From Pseudomonadota bacterium (lineage in GTDB: Bacteria; Desulfobacterota; Binatia; UBA9968), in the NCBI GenBank assembly GCA_021324155.1, contig JAJPJQ010000016.1:62001-126000 (forward strand): 64,000 nucleotides of DNA, in the 5' to 3' direction. Made by a program: the position numbers and the translations under genes. Positions 60,033 through 64,000 of this stretch are shown here, piece by piece. The notes under the pieces are model-generated. The model was given only the letters and a program-made list of their open reading frames with translations. It had not been told where the DNA came from and searched no databases. Numbering within the stretch: position 1 is the stretch's first letter; each line of letters opens with the position of its first letter.

Positions 60033-61040
60033 TTATTTGTAGAGCCGCGCGAAGAAGCCTTCGTCCTCGAGCTCCGCGAGTAAAGTCTTGTCAATAAAGT
60101 CAGCCGGTCTCTTGCCGCGGAGCTCCGGGATCGTCGGGGTCAAGTTGTCGATGTCGCCCTGGATCGCCTCTTCCATCGGGTAGGGTTTTTCCGGCAGTAA
60201 ATCCTCAACGTAATTTTTATACAGCACATCGAGGCGCTTCGGATCGCTCTCGCGCATGTATTTGCGGAAGCTCGCGAGAGCGACGGTCCGGTTCGTCTTC
60301 CCCAGCCGGATCGCCTCGCAATAGGCGGCGAGAAAGGCGCGCACCTTGGCGCGATTGTTCTTGATGAACTCGCGCCGCGCGGAAAGGTCGCTCGCGCTCG
60401 TGTAGATCCCCAGGTCTTTCAGGTCGACCAAAACCGATAGCCTGATGCCGCGCGTTTCCGCTTCGTACAGGTTATCGGGGCTCACGAGCGTCGCGTCGAT
60501 ATTTCCCTGCTGCATGATCATGACTCTCTTGATCGATTCCGCGAGACCGGTCTGGAGAATTTGCACGTCTTTTCCCGGGACGAGACCGAGCTTGAGGAGA
60601 GCGCGGCGGAGAGAAAAGTCGATCGTCGTTCCCGGGCGGCTCGTACCCACGACCTTGCCGCGTAGCTGCTCGACGGACGTGATCGACGGCCGCGCGGCGA
60701 GCTTCCAAGCACCGGCGCCGAAGGTGCCGATAACGGCGACCGGTAGGCCCTTCGCGGCCGAAACCACGGTCGTCGTGCCCGGCGCGCCGAGGATGTCGAC
60801 GTCGCCGCCCATCAGCGCGCCTATCGCGGCGTTGCCCGCGGCGATCACGATAAGATTGACGTTGAGGCCGTGCTTTTCGAACAGCCCCGCCTCTTTCGCG
60901 ATCCAGAGCGGAATGCGGCTGCCGGTGATCGACGCGTAAGACACGTTGAGCGGTTGAAGCTGCTTGGAGCTTTCCGCCGCGACGGCATGCGACGAGAGGA
61001 AAAAGCACAACGCGGCAGAGATGAACGAAGCGCTAAACAA
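60033..61040 (-). CDS. NMT1/SsuA-type ABC substrate-binding protein
   Basis: 335 aa with a signal peptide (FISAALCFFLSSHAVAA). Binding-fold blocks: IPLWIAKEAGLFEKHGLNV, MGGDVDILGAPGTTTVVS, LRGKVVGTSRPGTT. Directly after the haem-oxygenase-fold gene copy 3 (7 bp), the same pairing as at 57740-59444 but in reverse gene order. No permease or ATPase gene nearby. Confidence 0.86.
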   Translation of the reverse strand: MFSASFISAALCFFLSSHAVAAESSKQLQPLNVSYASITGSRIPLWIAKEAGLFEKHGLNVNLIVIAAGNAAIGALMGGDVDILGAPGTTTVVSAAKGLPVAVIGTFGAGAWKLAARPSITSVEQLRGKVVGTSRPGTTIDFSLRRALLKLGLVPGKDVQILQTGLAESIKRVMIMQQGNIDATLVSPDNLYEAETRGIRLSVLVDLKDLGIYTSASDLSARREFIKNNRAKVRAFLAAYCEAIRLGKTNRTVALASFRKYMRESDPKRLDVLYKNYVEDLLPEKPYPMEEAIQGDIDNLTPTIPELRGKRPADFIDKTLLAELEDEGFFARLYK

Positions 61041-61047
61041 AAGGCGC

Positions 61048-61833
61048 TCAGGAGTTCTCGGCGAAGTATCGGTAGGCGATGTCGTGGCGCGTCTCCTGAT
61101 TGTCCCAGCGGAAGCGAGCGGCTTCCAGCGCTTTGCGCTGGAACTCTCTGGTGGTGCAGAACTGCTTTAGAATTTGTTCATTGATGTCGCCGTGCTCGTC
61201 GTTGGCGTCGCTATGGACGTGATAGAATTGTAGCGCCGTCTCCGGCACGCCGTAATAGCGCTTCAGCGCTTCGCCTTCGCCTAGGAAATCGTCGCGCCCG
61301 TGCTCTGCTTTGGGGGTGTAGCGCTTCCACATGCCGCCTTCGGTCGCGTAAGTCGCGGCGACGCCTTCGATCCAGCTGCGATTCTTCGCGAAATCGAAGA
61401 CCGCGTCGACCGTGAAGCGGTACACCGGCAGAACGTCGGCGAAGCCGTTCATCGTTGCGCGTGAGACGCCGAGCGCCTCGGCAACCTTCAGCCACATCTC
61501 GTAGTGCGCTCCGAGCCCGCCCCCGACGACATCCTGCCCCTCTTCATCGATATACTTTCGCAAAAGCATGCGGCGGGCTTCGGGAAACGGGCAGTTAGCG
61601 ATGATCTGCGCGTCCTTGCGATTGATGTTGACGAGAAAATAGTAGCGGTTCTTGATGTACTCGACGACGCCGGCCCGCGGCGCCTTGCCCGTGCCGACCG
61701 CGATGCGCCACGGATGCGGCTGTTTTATGCGCCCGGCCTTAACGTAATCGCGCCGCGCCTGCCAGATCGCGGCTATGAATTCGTCCGGAGCGAGTCCCGG
61801 CTCGTCGGCGCCGATCGTTTCCCCTCCCGCCAT
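61048..61833 (-). CDS. Haem-oxygenase-fold (PqqC/TenA-like) iron enzyme, copy 3
   Basis: 261 aa, longer N-terminus than the other copies. Possible ligands: KYIDEEGQDVV, GAHYEMW and the block FYHVHSDANDEHGDINEQ. The helical order matches copies 1 and 2. Precedes the substrate-binding gene by 7 bp. Divergent from the 2-hydroxyacid dehydrogenase-like gene at 61917. Confidence 0.77.
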   Translation of the reverse strand: MAGGETIGADEPGLAPDEFIAAIWQARRDYVKAGRIKQPHPWRIAVGTGKAPRAGVVEYIKNRYYFLVNINRKDAQIIANCPFPEARRMLLRKYIDEEGQDVVGGGLGAHYEMWLKVAEALGVSRATMNGFADVLPVYRFTVDAVFDFAKNRSWIEGVAATYATEGGMWKRYTPKAEHGRDDFLGEGEALKRYYGVPETALQFYHVHSDANDEHGDINEQILKQFCTTREFQRKALEAARFRWDNQETRHDIAYRYFAENS

Positions 61834-61878
61834 AGAAATTGTTTCTACACACGCCTAAGACACTTGTAAAGGCGATCG

Positions 61879-61906
61879 TTGACAAGTGCGCGCGGCGCTT
61901 TATATC
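61879..61906 (+). promoter_or_regulatory. Candidate sigma-70 promoter for the 2-hydroxyacid dehydrogenase-like gene
   Basis: TTGACA (61879-61884) and TATATC (61901-61906), spacing 16 bp. The ATG at 61917 follows only 10 bases later, so the transcript would be close to leaderless. Confidence 0.5.
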
Positions 61907-61916
61907 TTTGTAGCGC

Positions 61917-62861
61917 ATGGAAAAATGCCGCATCTGGATACGGGTGCCGATTCCCGCCGAAGATATGCAGGTCCTACGCCGCGATTTTCCCCACGTGCAC
62001 TTCATGATGGACGACGGCGAGATGCGGAACGTGGAAGATATCGACGGTGTTTTTACCGACGACCCCGTCCCCGAGAATCTTTTAGCTCACATGCAAAAGC
62101 TCCGCTGGCTTCACGTCACGCGCGGCGGCGCAAATGCATATCTTACACGCGAGGTGAAGCGCCGGCCGATTCAGGTAACAGGCTCGAAAGGCATCCACGG
62201 CCGCTCGTTCTCCGAGTTCGCGATCGCGTGTATCTTCGTGCTGGCGAAGCGCCTGCCTGAATGTTGGGAAAATCAAAAAGAGAAAAAATGGCAGCGCGTG
62301 GAGCCTGAAGATGTCGCCGGCAAGACCCTCGGCATCGTCGGCCTCGGCACTGTCGGCAGCGAGCTGGCGCAAAAGGCCAAGGCGCTCGATATGCGTGTCG
62401 TCGCGACCAAGCGCACCGCGGGCGATAAGCCGCCTTTCGTCGACGAGCTCGGCGGACCGGAATATCTGCCGCGGCTGCTCGAGCAGTCGGATTTCAACGT
62501 GCTCTCGCTCGCGTCGATTCCGTCGACCGAAAAAATGATCGGCGAAAAAGAGCTGCGCATGATGAAACCGGGCGCTTACTTCATCAATCTCACCGGCGGC
62601 AAGGCCGTCGAGGAGAAAGCGCTCGTCCGCGCGCTTAAAGAGAAATGGATCGCAGGCGCGGCGCTCGACGCGTTCGCGAAGCAGCCGCTGCCGCCGGAGT
62701 CGGAGCTTTGGACTCTGCCGAACGTCATCATCAGCGCGCGCGCCGCCGGCGCGACGGCGCAAAAATGGGAGCTCATGCTGCCGATCTTCGCCGACAATCT
62801 GCGGCGCTTCACGACCGGAGCGCCGCTGAGAAACGTCGTCGACAAAGAGCTGGGGTATTGA
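61917..62861 (+). CDS. D-2-hydroxyacid dehydrogenase-like protein lacking the catalytic triad
   Basis: 314 aa. The NAD fold is intact (LGIVGLGTVGSELAQKAKAL) and the domain order is normal. The three residues that make the family active are changed: the Arg of the RGG loop is Gly227 (NLTGGKAVEE), the Glu before the Pro is Gln256 (FAKQPLP), and the His of the PHVAG block is Arg275 (ISARAAGAT). It may be a non-canonical enzyme or a binding protein. A strong promoter candidate lies just upstream. Confidence 0.85.
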   Translation: MEKCRIWIRVPIPAEDMQVLRRDFPHVHFMMDDGEMRNVEDIDGVFTDDPVPENLLAHMQKLRWLHVTRGGANAYLTREVKRRPIQVTGSKGIHGRSFSEFAIACIFVLAKRLPECWENQKEKKWQRVEPEDVAGKTLGIVGLGTVGSELAQKAKALDMRVVATKRTAGDKPPFVDELGGPEYLPRLLEQSDFNVLSLASIPSTEKMIGEKELRMMKPGAYFINLTGGKAVEEKALVRALKEKWIAGAALDAFAKQPLPPESELWTLPNVIISARAAGATAQKWELMLPIFADNLRRFTTGAPLRNVVDKELGY

Positions 62862-62925
62862 GGCGCGGACGCTTGTAGCGCTTCCGCGCGATGTGCTAGG
62901 GAGTTGATCGAAGGAAGGAGACGTT

Positions 62926-63969
62926 ATGGCCTCTTTTATTTATCTCGCCACGGGCGAAGGCGTGGTCACTCTGAAAAGTCAGGACGGGCGCGCGTGGAAC
63001 GCCGAGCACCACGGGCTGAAAGATTGGGAAGTACCGAAGATCGCCGTCTCCCCTTCCCGTCCGAATGTCGTCTTCGCCGGCACACGCGGCGACGGGGTCT
63101 GGGTGAGCGAAGACGCCGGCCAGAGCTGGAAGAAGCCGTGCTACGGCAAGCGCGGGCCGGGCAAGGTGCGCTGCGTAACGATCGCGCCGCGCGAGCCGAA
63201 CACCGTTTACGCCGGAACGGAGCCGATCGACATCTTCGTCAGCCGCGACGGCGCGAAGAATTGGGAGCGCATCGACTCGATCTGGAACATCCCTTACGTC
63301 GCTTCCGTCGTGTATCCGGTCTCCACCGTGGAGCCGCACGTGCGCGACATCACGATCGATCCGGAAAATCCGCAGACGATGTACGCCGCGCTCCAGGTCG
63401 GCTACATGGTGAAGAGCACCGACGGCGGCAAGAGCTGGAAGCTGCTGAATAAAGGCCTCGACGCCGACGTGCACACGATCGTCGTCGACCCGCGCGACCC
63501 GAAGTCGCTGTTCATCGCGACCGGCGGGCACGATTACCGCCAGGGTACCGCGCCCGGCCGCGCGCTCTATCGGAGCCGAGACGGCGGTGAGAGCTGGGAG
63601 CCGACGGCGATGGACTTCCCGCTGGAATATTCAGTTCCGCTGGCGATGAACCCTAAGAATCCTTCCGTCATCTATTCCGCGCTCGCGAAGAGCCAGCCCG
63701 GCGCGTGGAAAAAACGGCCGAGCGGCGCCGAGTCCGTCGTGATCCGCACGAAAGACGGCGGAAAATCATGGCAGAAGCTCAACGGCAGGATGTCGGAGAT
63801 CAACAAAGATTTCGCCGAGGCGATCGCCATCGACCCGAGCGATCCGAACCGGGTCTATGCGGCGCTCCGTGGCGGCGAGGTCTACGCCAGCGCCGACGCC
63901 GGTGACAATTGGGACAAGATCGGCGTCAAGGTAAGCTCGGTCTCGGACATGAAGTGCGTGAGCGCGTAG
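62926..63969 (+). CDS. BNR/sialidase-type beta-propeller protein, copy 2
   Basis: 347 aa, no signal peptide. Blades: SQDGRAWNAEHH, SEDAGQSWKKP, SRDGAKNWERI, STDGGKSWKLL, SRDGGESWEPT, TKDGGKSWQKL and SADAGDNWDKI. Same type as 51849-52847. A GGAAGGAGACG site precedes the ATG. 63970-64000 after the stop holds nothing identifiable. Confidence 0.85.
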   Translation: MASFIYLATGEGVVTLKSQDGRAWNAEHHGLKDWEVPKIAVSPSRPNVVFAGTRGDGVWVSEDAGQSWKKPCYGKRGPGKVRCVTIAPREPNTVYAGTEPIDIFVSRDGAKNWERIDSIWNIPYVASVVYPVSTVEPHVRDITIDPENPQTMYAALQVGYMVKSTDGGKSWKLLNKGLDADVHTIVVDPRDPKSLFIATGGHDYRQGTAPGRALYRSRDGGESWEPTAMDFPLEYSVPLAMNPKNPSVIYSALAKSQPGAWKKRPSGAESVVIRTKDGGKSWQKLNGRMSEINKDFAEAIAIDPSDPNRVYAALRGGEVYASADAGDNWDKIGVKVSSVSDMKCVSA

Positions 63970-64000
63970 CGCTCAGCGCCACTCCGCGAAGCCCATCGCG

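Noticed and set aside
1-64000. CRISPR array, prophage or transposase genes
   Set aside because: No regularly spaced repeats, integrase, capsid or transposase signature was seen on either strand.

Overview
This 64 kb window is GC-rich, densely coded bacterial chromosome. The gene set (cysS, thiI, ygfZ, one tRNA) is bacterial. The mix of many solitary substrate-binding proteins, xanthine-dehydrogenase-type molybdenum hydroxylases, a UbiD-type decarboxylase and selenoproteins resembles uncultured soil or groundwater lineages such as Binatota, Rokubacteria or Tectomicrobia. That placement is an impression; no ribosomal marker is present to test it.

Layout. 1-9 kb: a secreted-protein fragment, a YdcF-like membrane protein, three substrate-binding proteins, two SDR dehydrogenases, a MobA-like nucleotidyltransferase, thiI and a HAD phosphatase. 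9-16 kb: redox and thiol genes (Nudix, a selenocysteine peroxiredoxin, Rieske, YgfZ, LysR, Bcp, an EgtB/SenA-like iron enzyme, transglutaminase). 16-19.6 kb: an arsenosugar-type cluster (ArsS, TVP38, two glycosyltransferases) facing a second selenoprotein, an exported redoxin. 19.7-32.5 kb: a carboxyltransferase subunit, two three-subunit molybdenum hydroxylase operons, a caspase-like protein with duplicated beta domains, and a UbiD-family decarboxylase. 32.6-44 kb: cysS, a LysM protein, tRNA-Arg(UCG), a flavin monooxygenase, secreted proteins, threonine ammonia-lyase with a stand-alone AsnC-type ligand domain, and a decayed secreted-protein gene. 44-48.2 kb: a compact operon of a haem-oxygenase-fold iron enzyme, a cyclase-family hydrolase, a DapA-like aldolase and an SQR-like flavoprotein whose catalytic cysteine codon is TGA. 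48.4-51 kb: a CopC-like envelope cluster. 51-64 kb: two BNR propellers, three more solitary substrate-binding proteins, two more haem-oxygenase-fold enzymes, a thiol-dioxygenase-like cupin next to an ETHE1-like hydrolase, and a 2-hydroxyacid dehydrogenase homologue lacking its usual catalytic residues.

Main result. Three genes here are split by an in-frame TGA exactly at the redox-active cysteine of their family, and coding resumes in frame after each: peroxiredoxin (9657-10124), exported redoxin (19009-19620 on the minus strand) and SQR-like oxidoreductase (46789-47940). Hairpins follow the TGA at about the bacterial SECIS distance in two of the three. Read plainly, each would be called as a truncated gene or as two genes. 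With the ETHE1-like hydrolase, the thiol-dioxygenase-like cupin, Bcp and the EgtB-like enzyme they suggest extensive thiol, persulfide and peroxide chemistry. No selenocysteine machinery gene (selA, selB, selC, selD) lies in this window.
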